From Hetaerina americana (lineage: Eukaryota; Arthropoda; Insecta; Odonata; Calopterygidae), in the NCBI GenBank assembly GCA_022747635.1, contig JAKTNV010000004.1, positions 82,992,552 through 83,056,551 on the forward strand: a DNA stretch of 64,000 nt, in the 5' to 3' direction. The notes beneath the pieces were generated by a model that worked only from the letters and a program-made list of their open reading frames with translations, was not told the origin of the DNA and searched no databases. Below, piece by piece: positions 34,601 to 45,933 of this stretch; the stretch's first letter is position 1, and each line of letters begins with the position of its first letter. The position numbers and the translations under genes were made by a program.

Positions 34601-37600
34601 TTCTCAGCTCTGGTTGATAAGACTAGCTGTCTCCGGGGTATCATCCAATATTGCTCTAATTAATCCTTCACTTTGGTGATGCAAGCTAAAAATTTTCTCT
34701 TCCCCTCCAAGCATATTTCATCAATTTTAAACATTGGCAATTAATCTGACCATGAACATTGAACATGTTGCAACATATAAGTACAATATAATGGTCAATA
34801 TGAAATATTATGGTTAAATAAGTCAAAATAGTTATCATTGAAGAAATGTACATTTTTCACTTGAGACGCTTATATTCGATAGCTATGTATTATTTCTTCG
34901 TAGCATTTTTATAAATATAATAGCCACAATAGATGATCGATTGAAAATGATTTCCTAATTTCAAACTCCATAGTTTAATGACAAACTTCAGGAATTGTCA
35001 TCTACGATAGCTATGTGTAAAAAAACTCGTAAACACTTGAAAAAGCATCAAATTTGTTTGCATTTCTACAATGCATTTCTCATTTGTCATCAGTCCTTCA
35101 ATTAAGTCTGCCAGCTGTCAGTGATATCTATATCACGAAATCAATTTACAATATTAACAATTGGATGATTGATGAGATTTTTATTGAAAGAAGCGGTCAT
35201 CGCAAGGGATGTGTCATTGGTGGAATTTTAATAAACGTGTTGTTTAATTCAATTTCTTTTAAGATAAAACATAAGCATGTTGTTTATACAATTTGTATTT
35301 GTATTGTGTATCTCACTGTCTTCGGGTGAATTCAACTTATAAATTGCCCTGTTTCTTGAAATTTACGTGGCCTTCGTTGTCTCCCCGCAATTTTAAATAA
35401 ACCATTCCGGAGTTTCCTTTTGAGAGTAATATTGAATCTTGGATTGTAACATAGAATGGGCACATGGCATTGACGCAATCCTGACTCGTGAATCCGTCCC
35501 TCAACAAATGGGGGCTTGACAGTTAGCTATCGAAATTCAAATAGATCTGGCAACAACGGATACACCACGGCAAATTTTCACGTTGGCGGCACCCGTGGTA
35601 GGGTATGAGAAGCTAAAGCATCCGCCGCCCCTTCGCCGTGAATGCTTCGGTTCCCCTCGAGAGGAGTCGATCGATCGCTATCCAATTAAAAAAAAACCAA
35701 ATGCATGTGTAATCACGCCGCCTGAGATTTGAGTGTTTCTTTGTTAATTTTGTTTATTTTTTGGCCTCGGTAGATTTCGGCCAACTCTAGTTATGGTCGT
35801 ATTTTCAGGCATTGGACGAAATCAGCTTAGTCAAGTGCAATTAACAAGTGGCATTCCAGTTGCAATTAACTAGTACTAGCACTTTCGCTTTGCAATTTGT
35901 TTTACTTGGCTTCCACCCAGAAAACAAAATGCAAGCTTTGTGGTATGAAATTGTTTTTGGCTCCTGTTGTTTGTTACGTCACGAATATTTCCCTCCTATA
36001 GTCGAGTAATCCGTGGCAAGGTAGGTACCTCGCATGGACTCTCAACTTGAAAATCTTAACATAAATTATTTGACAGCAAAATTTTAGCTCTGGAAAACCA
36101 AGCTTCATGTGATATTAAGCAACAGAGACGTATGCATAAAGGTGGAAATGAAAGATGACGTTCGTAGAAGTGTCATTACGAACTAGAATTAGATTTATCA
36201 GAGGGAGAGTGGTTTTAAGCGCCTGGAATCACTTTTTTTAGGAGCTTTATGGATGTAATATCTTAGATCGCATTAAAGTTTATTTTACATGTGGAATTAA
36301 AAAGTTTTATTTTGACGCTATTCATCAAAATAATGAATAGTGTTTACGAGTATAGTTGTCCTCTCTTACTCCTGCAGTCTTACTTCCGCTGATTGATTTG
36401 AACATGTTTCCTCTGTTCTCCGTTACATTACTTAATGGAAATTCCAATCGACATTGTTGATGATTTGTTCAAGTTTTTTACCTTGGTCGGCTTGTTCATC
36501 TATTCGTCTGAATATTATCCTTAACCGTCATTCCAAAGTTGGATGAAAAAAAGCTATAATTTATACAAATCATACTTTTTTCTACGACTATGATTTTTTT
36601 CGACGTGCAATCATGATCTGAAATGATGTTATGTGTGTACATTGCATTTTTGTTTTTTCGCCTAACTTTTAAATTATGCAAGACTATGTTTTGCCCGAGG
36701 CTGTTTCTCCTTTTGTAGTTTTTTCAATTCCTTAGCCGTGCAAAATATGGTGCACTATGTCATTTTCCTAATATATGTTATATACCTAACCCTCCGCAGA
36801 AACTGCTAAGTAAATTCTATCATCAATGATCAATAGGAGCAGCTATGTGAAAGGACCCCAGCCAACCCAATCGCTAGTGCCAGGCAGAACGGTAGCAAAG
36901 AGGAGACAGGTAAACGACGTGGGGATGCCAATTAGCGTATATAGTGGTCGAGAAAATCAGTTAAAAGCGTGGAGATAATTTATTTAAACGTTTTAAACTG
37001 TTGGTTGAAGCTTTTTGAACAATTAGAGAACACTTAAACACTAACTATTTTTAAACCTCTGCAGAAATGTAATAATAATTCGTTCTTTGTCTCTCCACAC
37101 TTGTTTATTATTTCCCTCCCTCTCTTTCCCAGCATTCTCCACTTGATTACCTTCTTCGCGTTCGTCAAATCCTCGCTACAGCGCATGGGTGGAAACCTCC
37201 CTCTTCCTCTCCTGCTAACAGCATAGGGGGAGGGGGGCTCGATTATCGTGAGCGTCTACTTCATGGAATCGGCGCGGCAGGGCCGGATAGCCGGGGGAGA
37301 ACGTAAAACTCCATCCGCCTAACGACAAGAGTCATCTGTTATGCAGGTCTGGTGTCATTAGTGGGGCTTTAGTGCGTTTCGATAGTGATTCCTTTCTCTG
37401 CCGGATATTTTCTTTCGCAAAATAGACGCAATCAGTGAAGACTTCAGAAAAAGATGAGTGAATTTTCAGATACCGGTTTTCTTTAATAGTTCGATGGATT
37501 TTTAATAGCAATTAAGCACTAACCTTTTCAGTACCAAATTTTTTGCTATGACAAATGTTGAAATAGTCGAGTTTAAAATTCTGGACTTGCACGAAGCTAC

Positions 37601-39650
37601 TTGACCTCTTTAGTTACTTTAATTGAGACACATAACACTTGGGTTGAAATTTGGGTAAATGTGTAGAATTAATTATAACTAGGCCCGATATTTTTTTACC
37701 GTCTCATTTAAGTATTTAATAATAACGAGTTTACAGCAAACGGAGGAGTTTTTATTTTGGAGAATTATCGATTTTCCGTTTTCGGGAATGAGATCAAAAG
37801 TTTCGGGCCGGGAATCCTATATTAGTTCTCATAAAGTATTATGAAGGAATTCTACTATATAATAAACGTATATATATATATATATATATATACATAATTC
37901 TACTACTTATAATAAACCTGATGATTTGAAAGAAACATCTCGAGATTCATAGTGATCGTTTACACGTTTCCCAAGAAATTGTAAAATTTCAACTTAGATG
38001 GCTAGATTTTGACTCTGGAAAATTTATTAAAATTTATCTGCGCCACTTAAGTATACCTGTTTCAAATACGTCACATGTCGTACGTTTTTCAGGGTCTAGC
38101 CATCTGACTTAAATTATTTTTATCCAGTTAATTTAGCATTTCATATGTGCGACTCCTTAAATTCAAATGCAGGTATTATTGTGAAAACACAGATATTTAT
38201 TTGTCATTAGATGACAGTATTTGTGGCAGAATATTACTGGAGCGTACAATTGCTCCTTTTATAAAACTCTTTGGGTCCCAAAAGCGGGGCTGGTTGTAAA
38301 CCTTCATACGACAGGAGTGAATTTCCAATCTCCATGGAAATGATACTTTCCATTTACGTGTATAAGATGCTTTCAAACGACGGACCACAAGAAGATCTCC
38401 ATCTCCAGCTTTAAACGCAACTCCCGGCTGGGTCTCCTATTTCTTCGGGAGGGAATTCCTAGAATCCCTCCCGCTTCCACTGTTCCGTTATCAGTTGCCG
38501 CTCTGCACCAACCTCGCTTGCTTTAACAGTTCCTGTCCCAGTGAGCCAGTGCCTTCCTCTCCTCTCGCCCTCCCAAGAGACTATGGAAGTGGGCAAAATT
38601 TTCCTTGGTGACTTCCGTGTTGGTTGTTGGCTGTATTGCAACCATTTGAACCTTTAGAAGCAGAAAAACATTTCTGCATCACAGATCCTTTAAAACCCCT
38701 ACTCTCTCCGTCATTGTCCGAGCTTAATTTTCTGATCATGCTCCAAACTAATAAATAAGTGGCAATAATATCGAGCGCCTTAAAAGGGAATATTCTACAA
38801 TGAAGTAAAAATAATAATAGTAATTATTAGAGGACATAAACGCTGATGAGCTAATAAGAGTGTACATACAATAAGAGGTGAATGAATCCTTTATTAAGGA
38901 TTTATGTAATAATTATTTAACTTTTCATTTACATAAAATATTTTTACGAGCTAAGTATCAATGTGTGTTACATAACCTCTTATCCCTCGTCATTAAAATG
39001 TTACCACCCAATCTCCTTGAGTGGACATATTATTAAGGGCAAATGGATGTCTTTGAGGAAATAAAATGACCTTAGGTTAGGGTGTTTTCAGCTTTGTGCT
39101 TTGAGTAGAATGGAAAAAAAACTCGTAAGCTATCTGGAGAAGCTGATTATTTCCGGTAAAATTCACAGAAGGCGTTCCACTACATTTAACGTGGCATAAC
39201 AGCCGGCAGTCTTCGGGCACAAGTAGGGAATCGCTCCACAAAACCATGTCTCTGGAGTGTCTTTGCTTATCTGTGGTGGTGAGGTGAGAACAATAGTCAT
39301 ATATTTGTGGCTACAGAAGTATGTCTTCCCATTGATTACGTCCTTGATGGGGTGGCAGGGCTCGCGCGTTCGGATGACGCTAATACACAGGATGCAAAAT
39401 AGTGAACCGAGTGATAATTATTCAGGCAGAAAATGGGTCAGCAGAAAAGATAGATTCATATGAAATGGAGATTAATCACAAGAAAGCCAAAGTAATTACG
39501 TTCAGGCATTTGCGGGGTATTTCGAAGTAAATAGAGTTAAGTAGTTGGGATATTTGAAGACGCATCGACGAAAGAATCTTTCGCAAGAAATAAGTGACAG
39601 GTAAAGACTTAACTAATATATTAGTGAAGTTTTGGAAAAGAAAATACTTT
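31601..39650. other. No recognisable gene over 8 kb
   Basis: Mostly AT-rich unassigned DNA. It holds an 11-bp-arm hairpin at 34302-34330 (AGCGATTTCTC, 7-base loop), a moderately GC-rich patch near 35570-35670, another at 37180-37330, and a short (TA)n at 37869-37892. No exon-like frame with a known domain was found. Confidence 0.45.
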
Positions 39651-39675
39651 TTTCTTCCACATTTATTTTATTATG

Positions 39676-39712
39676 CACGACCTAGGTTTTGGCTTTAAGT
39701 CATCATCAGGTG
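39676..39712 (-). ncRNA. Decayed type I hammerhead ribozyme at Penelope 3' end
   Basis: The minus strand reads CTGATGA (39709-39703, perfect core box), a stem II region TGACTTAAAGCC, then AAAA in place of GAAA. ACCTAGGTC follows, where ACC and GGT can form a three-pair stem III around a TA loop, ending in the usual cleavage triplet GTC. CAC before the core can pair with GTG after the cleavage site for stem I. The G-to-A changes in the GAAA box and in stem II suggest inactivation. Penelope-like elements are known to carry such short-stem-III hammerheads. Confidence 0.55.
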
Positions 39713-40505
39713 AAGTATAGAGGACACACAGCTTTGTATACCAGACAGATAAGAGAAGGGGGGAGGTACTGGTAAAGTGGGAAGAGGGGAAAGAGAAGGG
39801 AGACTGGTGTGTTTATGGGGGGGAGGGGGAGAGGGTGGTTGGGTATGGCGTCAGGGGGAGAGAAGAGGGGCTGTGGAACAGAGGGAGGTCCAGGAGGGGT
39901 GAGCGGGAGGAATACATCAGGTCATTAATCAATATACCCTTATAATTAGTGTTCTTGGAAATGTCCAAACGTTCCAAGGCATCTATCTAATCTTAAACCT
40001 TTTTTCTCCAAATGTAAAATCTCACGAACAAAGTCACTTGTGTGGCTATTTTACAGTGGGTGCGTGGAAAAATGGGAAGAAGAATTTCCGTTTTTGAAAC
40101 AGGTGTAAAATTCTTTCACACATTCACGGAATTTCCTCCCGGTTTGTCCAATGTAAATAGAAGAGTACTCACAACGCAATTTATACACTCCACTCTTTTA
40201 CATGATGGAAATTTTATCAATGTTGATTGGTAAATGGCTGCCTTTATTATAGAATGCTGGTTTAATTCTGTTCTCTAGAAAGTTCGGGTCACTTTACGAT
40301 ATAAATTCCCCAGAAAGATAATTATTTCCAATTTCGATGTCTTTATTGGGAATGGAATTGATAATGGATGTCACTGATATTTTTTCTATTTTTTCTGATA
40401 ACATTTTTCAACTAATTGGGAGCAGAAACCTTCATTTTAAGCTAAAATTTTTATTATTTGGAGTTCTTTTTGGATATTTTGCGGGGAAAAGGGAATAATA
40501 GTCAA

Positions 40506-40765
40506 ACGGTGGACCATTGAAGTTCTCTCGGGTCTTCCACCGGGTCAGGGGTTCCATGTTGGCCGACGTTTCGATGCCCGACTCGTGCATCGTCTTCAGG
40601 GAAGACGAATGGAAATTTCTCTGAAGACAATGCACGAGTCGGGCATCGAAACGTCGGCCAACATGGAACCCCTGACCCGGTGGAAGACCCGAGAGAACTT
40701 CATCAAGCAGATACGCCGGGAAAGCACCAAATCTTACTTCACCTACCTCTACGGTGGACCATTGA
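40506..40765. mobile_element. 230-bp fold-back insertion in the Penelope element, 15-bp target duplication
   Basis: Direct repeats ACGGTGGACCATTGA at 40506-40520 and 40751-40765 bracket 230 inserted bases. Removing one repeat plus the insert rejoins the Penelope protein around SMVHR. The insert has 79-bp arms (40521-40599 and 40621-40699) that are inverted copies with one mismatch, a 21-base loop, and a 51-base tail. Each arm holds CTGAAGA, a CGATGC/GCATCG stem (one copy has CAATGC) and CGAAACGTC, resembling a hammerhead core with ACGT as a minimal stem III. One arm plus the tail is open on the plus strand (MHESGIETSANMEPL and onward). The class of element is not certain; a Penelope-type terminal fragment is my preferred reading. 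Confidence 0.75.
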
Positions 40766-41104
40766 GTTGAACGCTACTAATTTTTGGGGGAAATGATGTC
40801 TTGACGTGAAGGGGATGATGTGATCTGTGCAAGTATCTTTCCTGAAAATGGAGAAGTCCAGTTGCCGATTATATTTTGGGATAGTAGTTTCTAAAAACAT
40901 TAATGGACTCGTAAAATTCTTTCTCCATTGAAAACCTAAATGTTTTTGTCCAAGAAATTTAGAAACATCAAGAAGCTGTCGAGTTGTCCTTGTGAACCTG
41001 CCCAGATACAAAATATATCGTCTACGTAATGGTACCAATAGAATATGTTTTTTACCAATTTTTTGGATGAGGGGAACGGTACACTTTCCACCTGATCTAA
41101 ATGA

Positions 41105-41350
41105 GTTGAGTTGTGTGAAGAGAGAAAGTTGCTAGGTGAAATTCGGATAATGGAGAAAAAGTTGGAAGAGGAAATATTGAGAACTGATGAGATGTAAAAG
41201 ACTGTTATGGAAGGAAGAATGAAAAGTGAACAAAGGAGAGGAAGGAAGATACCTAGCTCTTTAGGAAGCATTAAAAGCAAGTAAAATAGACTGAAGAAGG
41301 AAATAATGCAAGGCAAACAAAAAGCTGTTCTCACGGAGTATAGAAAATAA
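41105..41350 (+). mobile_element. LINE-R-like ORF2 C-terminal fragment, plus orientation
   Basis: Plus-strand words read like the end of the LINE-R ORF2: TGTTATGGAAGGAAGAATGA (VMEGRM), AGGAGAGGAAGGAAGATACC (RRGRK), TTAGGAAGCATTAAAAGCAA, and GAAGGAAATAATGCAAGG. The reference has IEGRMLGKRGKGRNRIGMLD in the same place. It lies beside the truncated 5' side of the Penelope element. Confidence 0.5.
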
Positions 41351-43235
41351 TCGTTAGGGACCAAAGTCTGGCTTTAATAAGTAGATTGTTTTATATATGA
41401 TTTTATTTAGGCTAGAGAACTAATAAGGTAAAATGAATAAAATGGTTCTATCAAAAGGAATAATAAAATTATTATTGCAAAAAAATGGAAAATATAAACT
41501 TAGAATGAAAGAAATATACCTATCGGACACATTTAGAGACAGAATGGCTTGAAGAAGGCAAAATTCACGCAAAAAAAGGAAAATAATTCTAGAGGAAGAT
41601 ATTCTTTTTTAATACAAATAGGTTTTTTCCGATGGGAAAACTGAGTGGGCATTTGCGTCAAATCAATCATAGAGTCGACAATGAGAGAGGGAGACGAACA
41701 AATAAGAAGAAACTGCGGCAGGATATGAAAGCGAATTCCTGGTGGAACTTTTAACTGTGCAGAAAAATAGATCGATGGGATATTAGAGCGTTGCGAGATT
41801 TTGAAGAATTTGATATAAGAGCAGAAGTTATGAAAATGGAGAAGACAAAAAAGTTGGGCATATTAGAGAGAGGATATCAATACAACGATATAAATATTAT
41901 GAGGGTTAGAGTTAGGGAATAGAGTGGGGCCAGTCTTATACTGTAATATAAATAATAATTGAATTTTTGTTAACATTTTCTCGAAAAAACCCAGAGGTAA
42001 TTAATGATATATAATATATTAATAATAATTGATAATTTGTGAGTCATTATGAAACTGAGTGGAAACTTGAGTTTTAAATTAATTTAGGTAGGATTTTAAC
42101 CACATGTAGAAATATATTTCAGTTAAATTAAGCAAAATAAAAATTAAATACTATAAACTAATTATCGTGCGATGAATGGCGAGAAATTTATGTGAACATT
42201 AAATTTAGAGTAGACATAAGAACTTTTATGAAACGATGTGACTCTGCAGTGTTTAAGAGTTCGAGAATGTTAACAGTTTTATGGACAATAATTAAAACAA
42301 TTAGATCTTGCTTAGCGAGGAAATCTCAAACTTCCAAGTTATTTTTTTATAACATGAATAGGGGCGAATAGTTCTTAAGACATTGCGTAATAATTTTCAA
42401 ATGCACAAGCCAAGACCGTTTCAAGGATATTTCTACACAATTGAATTAAAAAAAACGATTCATAATTATTCCCTTCCCAAGGAAACAAACTTCTGGTCCC
42501 TCGAGAAAATTTCCATAACAGAAAACTTATGTTTCCAAAAAGAGCCAATAAAATTACCTAAAATTGTTCCATTAGAAATTCCTGAGGATTGTTTTATTAT
42601 TTCAGTGCCTTGATTTTATTAAAAGTGCTCTGTCAAAGCTCGAGGCACAAGGCAATCTGTATATGCATGCAGTCACTGATGGCTGAAATTAAATTCCTGT
42701 GCGCTCTTCAATTCATTTGTTTCCCTGGGAGTGTACCTGACGATTTATGAGTTTCGCTTGCAATATTACAATGCTAAAAGATTTACGAGGGGTTATTCGG
42801 TTTCATTTCATCACGTGGATTAATTTCGTTTCCCTACACTAAGGGAAAAGTAAGTGGTTCTACGCTTCCTGCGAAAAAAGTGCCAGGAAACAATGGATTC
42901 GTAATCTCTGAGATAATCAAATCACATTTTTGGGCTAGTACGATGGGCTGTGGTGTTATCGTCCATCAAACAAAATGAATAATGCTGGGTGGAGAGAGAG
43001 AGAGAGAGAGAAAAAAGAGGTCGCCCTTTGCCAGATTATCCAGAAAGTCGTTTAAGTGAACGTTTCATATGATGTCCGTAATATCAAAGGCATTGTTATC
43101 CTCCACGTTTAATTTCAATGTACATCTATATGTGAGGCTGCAATGAAGTCTTCTTCAGTTCAAGTTTCAGCTGCCTAGGTAAAAAATGATCTCTGAGTAT
43201 TGATACTTAAACGTTGGGCATTGCATTTTAGTTTC
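41351..43235. other. No recognisable gene; GA microsatellite
   Basis: Very AT-rich DNA, with a GA run at 42992-43011. The ORF at 42383-42613 starts with TTG and has no domain. Confidence 0.45.
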
Positions 43236-43329
43236 CTTAGACGTGCTTTCTTTGAATATTTTGCTTAGTGTTTCTACATCATCGATATGTATAGTACATG
43301 TATACATATTGATCGAATACATTTATATA

Positions 43330-43515
43330 GAAACAGATATAAGGAAAAAGGACAGGAACACACATAAACAACGAAAACAGGAGAGGTGGGGAAGGCTGAA
43401 TCCAGCAGATCATGAATGTAAAAATATTTCTTAGACCGGGATTTGATCTCCGGATCTTTCCGCTTTCCGGGCGGAGGCTCTTAACAACTTGAGCTATCCA
43501 GGAAACGTAATTTAC
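43330..43515 (-). mobile_element. SINE family C unit with tRNA-like head
   Basis: The plus strand holds AACACACATAAACAACGAAAA, CAGGAGAGGTGGGGAAGG, ATCCAGCAGATCATGAATGT, then a minus-strand tRNA-like head. That head reads CTGGATAGCTCAAGTTGTTA (A box), GCCCGGAAAGCGGAAAGATC, and GGAGATCAAATCCCGGTC (B box) at 43502-43435. The acceptor stem does not close, so this is SINE rather than a tRNA gene. Confidence 0.65.
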
Positions 43516-43734
43516 ACTGAGATCTGCGATGCTTTATGCAAGCTAGTGCCCCGATTCTTTGGCCAAGAGATGGCGTTACGGAGCTGTTTCACTCACCAAA
43601 GTAGAAATAGACAAGACACACACAAGAGGAAAGGATAGTAGTAAAGGAATCATACAACATCATAAAGGATAAGAACAGTGCTTTTCGTGACACGCATAGC
43701 CAGAAAAAGAGACGAGCCACATTGGCCTAATACA

Positions 43735-43969
43735 CATTCAAACACGAAATCCCGCCAAACGGCGAACAAACACTCATTTACATAGAAACAAATATAAGGA
43801 AAAGGGGCAGGAACACACATAAAGGACGAACACAGGAGAGGTGGGGAAGGCGGAATCCAGCAGATCACGAATGTAAAAATATATATAAATATTATGTGTG
43901 TTCCTGTCCCTTTTCCTTATATCTGTTCCAAAAAAATGAGTGTTTGTTCGCCGTTTGGCGGGATTTCGT

Positions 43970-43973
<4 letters not shown>
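43735..43973. mobile_element. Fold-back SINE family C unit
   Basis: The left arm, about 43742-43822 (ACACGAAATCCCGCCAAACG, ATATAAGGAAAAGGGGCAGG), and right arm, about 43893-43972, are inverted copies with few mismatches. They are separated by about 70 bases containing AGGACGAACACAGGAGAGG and GGCGGAATCCAGCAGATCAC. The right arm runs straight into a long TA tract. Confidence 0.8.
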
Positions 43974-44053
<80 letters not shown>

Positions 44054-44109
44054 TAATATATATATAATATATTTATGTATATATATATTATATATATATA
44101 AATATATAT
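43974..44109. repeat. (TA)n microsatellite, partly compound
   Basis: Pure TA for about 70 bases, then TAATATATA variants. It sits exactly at the end of the fold-back SINE arm. Confidence 0.95.
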
Positions 44110-44380
44110 GTACGAAAAAGGGATAGGAGCACCTATAAAGATCGAGCATTGAAATGGTGGGCAAGGTGGAATCGAGGCGATCACGACTGTAAACATTTTC
44201 CTTCACCGGAAATCAAACCAGGGATCTTTAACTTGCTGTGCCAATGCTCCATTAAGCTACCAAAGGCCAAATCTGCGGGAGGTATATGGCTCCTCATATG
44301 TGTTCCTATCCCTTTTCCTTATTTCTCGGTGAATGAGTTTTGTGTTCGCCATATGGAGGGTTTTCGTTTTTAAATGTGTG
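44110..44380 (-). mobile_element. SINE family C unit with tRNA-like head
   Basis: GGGATAGGAGCACCTATAAA and GGTGGGCAAGGTGGAATCGA precede a minus-strand head: TTGGTAGCTTAATGGAGCAT (A box) and CCTGGTTTGATTTCCGGTG (B box) at about 44267-44202. The unit then shows the inverted partner GTGTTCCTATCCCTTTTCCT (44300-44319), making it another fold-back. It ends with GTTCGCCATATGGAGGGTTT and a TA tract. Confidence 0.7.
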
Positions 44381-44408
44381 TATATATATATGTTTATATA
44401 CACACACA

Positions 44409-44457
<49 letters not shown>

Positions 44458-44473
44458 CACATATATATATATC
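44381..44473. repeat. TA/CA microsatellite
   Basis: TA with a short ACACACACACGC insert, placed between a SINE C unit and a LINE-R relic. Confidence 0.95.
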
Positions 44474-44499
44474 AAACGTATTCCGAATTTTCGGTGTTA

Positions 44500-45060
44500 C
44501 AGCTACCTTCTTCTGCCGGCATAATGAACTGCGGACAGTTCCTTCCCTCCGCAGTAGGTGTTTCCTCACTTGCCTTACATCCTTCTCTCTATCAGTCTTC
44601 AAAATACTACGAATATCAATTTTTCATACACCCTTCCGATTTGTCCCAAACTCTCCTCCCCCACATTGCTTAGTATTTCATTTTGTCCATTTAGCTATCT
44701 CCATCCTTCTCCACAGCCACATTTCAAAAGCCGCCAAAGTACAAATGTTATCCTGCTCTAAAGATCGAGTTTCCGCGCCGAACTAGAACAGGCTCCAAAT
44801 AAAAATTTTGTCGAGCCTTTTGTTAATATCCTTAACCAACATCAATTTCTCCCGCCCAGTGAAAGCTTCTTTGCCTAATGCAATTCTTCTCCTTATATTT
44901 CTAATGTTTGGACCACTTTGGTTTAATACACTTCCAAAATAAGTAAACTGATCTTCCTGCTCAAGTTTTTTCCCTTCTATTTTTACGTTTGGCATAGCCT
45001 ACCTTTTTTTTGGAAAACCGCATATTCATTGTTTAATTTGCAATTATTCTCATCTCCCAT
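44500..45060 (-). pseudogene. LINE-R 3' ORF relic
   Basis: Collinear with 46950-47470. On the minus strand 44995-44783 is open and reads PNVKIEGKKLEQEDQFTYFG, then SVLNQSGPNIRNIRRRIALG and KEAFTGREKLMLVKDINKRL. The reference has IGGQKIEQVEQFTYLGSVLD, RRRIALGKEAF and IKDVKKRLVK. Downstream, the AEAxxxxWxWR-like block is frame-broken. There is no polymerase active site. Confidence 0.8.
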
Positions 45061-45164
45061 CAATCATCGTAAAGCAATCCAAGGAACGTACCACTTCATT
45101 TTCATCGGTATTAAGTGTATCGTTACTCCAAAAATCGCTGCTCCAAAAACGCATCTTTGCTCTT

Positions 45165-45690
45165 CGAACAAAAAGAGAGAAAAAATAACTTCGAATCACG
45201 TCAAAAATGATGCTATTCATTGTTGACATGGTTTACAGCTGCTGTATCTTTCTCTATTTGTTCGATGAGCGAAACGAAACGATTTTCTAAGCGACGATAC
45301 GCTTGCCGATGAAACTGAATCGATGCGTTCAATAAATGGCTTCATCTTTTTGGTGGAAAGATAAACAGTTGGTTTCTTTGATGTATTTATTATATTATGG
45401 TGTTCAAGTCCAAACTCCGGATCTCCTTCCTGCGTCCTTCCCTCTCCCTTGCTGCTCCCTTCCGTCTGCCCTTCTTCCTCCAGTAACCCACTTCCATCCT
45501 CTCCAAATGGCTCAAGGGTCTCGGGGGGCTGGGACTCTCATAACTTTCCTCCCGTCACTCCATCTCGGGAATATATGACTAAACTTTGAATCTTAGAAGG
45601 AATTTGTCGTGGTCAAAGAGTTTTTGGACGACCAAATTCATTCAACTCAGACGAGGAACATATATTTTAGTTGCAGAAAAGTAAACATTG
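45165..45690. repeat. Unclassified dispersed repeat X (copy 1)
   Basis: About 520 bases are shared with 61766-62290 in the same orientation. The core 45336-45585 is nearly identical (for example ATTATATTATGGTGTTCAAG, CCTTCCCTCTCCCTTGCTGC, CTCGGGGGGCTGGGACTCTC, CATCTCGGGAATATATGACT). Both copies keep an 80-codon frame beginning at ATG (SSFWWKDKQLVSLMYLLYYG). However, about seven of the nine base differences I count inside it change the protein, so selection on that frame is unlikely. No terminal repeats, box pairs or known domains are visible. Confidence 0.8.
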
Positions 45691-45864
45691 TAAAAATCCA
45701 GAAAATAAACATGCAGTATGATAAGGTTCATAATGTCACATTTGAAGTTTAGTGTAATGAGCCATTGTTTTTCATTGTTCGAGGTTAATATTATGGGTAT
45801 ATATGAATATTTTTTATTTATTAGGAAATCTACTGGTTAAATTAGGTTTTCAATGGGCACAAAT

Positions 45865-45933
45865 ATATATACATATACATATATATATATGCATGTATAT
45901 ATATATATATATATGCATGTATATACATATATA
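45865..45933. repeat. TA-rich microsatellite
   Basis: TATATA with ATGCATGT interruptions. It forms the left part of the TA tract into which the mariner derivative inserted. Confidence 0.9.

Larger units (their letters stand above)
39655..41095 (-). pseudogene. Penelope-like element: RT and GIY-YIG endonuclease, 5'-truncated
   Basis: Reading the minus strand from 41095, broken frames give an RT core with the catalytic WYHYVDDIFCIWAGSQGQLD (about 41040-40980), then LDFSIFRKDTCTDHIIPF and KLVAFNSMVH. After an inserted segment (40521-40750) the protein resumes with IIPFSPQNIQKELQIIK. Further on, SGVYKLRCEYSSIYIGQTGR (about 40200-40130) is a GIY-YIG endonuclease signature, followed by HTSDFVREILHLEKK. 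RT with a C-terminal GIY-YIG nuclease is diagnostic of Penelope-like elements, which prime reverse transcription at nicked targets. The RT N-terminal half is missing, and stops and frameshifts are frequent, so this copy is dead. The 3' end near 39655 carries a hammerhead-like motif. Confidence 0.88.

Noticed and set aside
40432..40635. Minus-strand frame running from the fold-back arm into the Penelope linker as one protein
   Set aside because: The target duplication shows the two parts were joined by insertion, so the fused frame is accidental.
43435..43502. Possible minus-strand tRNA gene
   Set aside because: The acceptor stem does not close, the B box is degenerate, and the sequence is embedded in a repeated SINE module.
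45336..45578. 80-codon frame conserved in both copies of repeat X
   Set aside because: About seven of nine differences I counted change the amino acid, which argues against selection on the protein. It is treated as part of a repeat.
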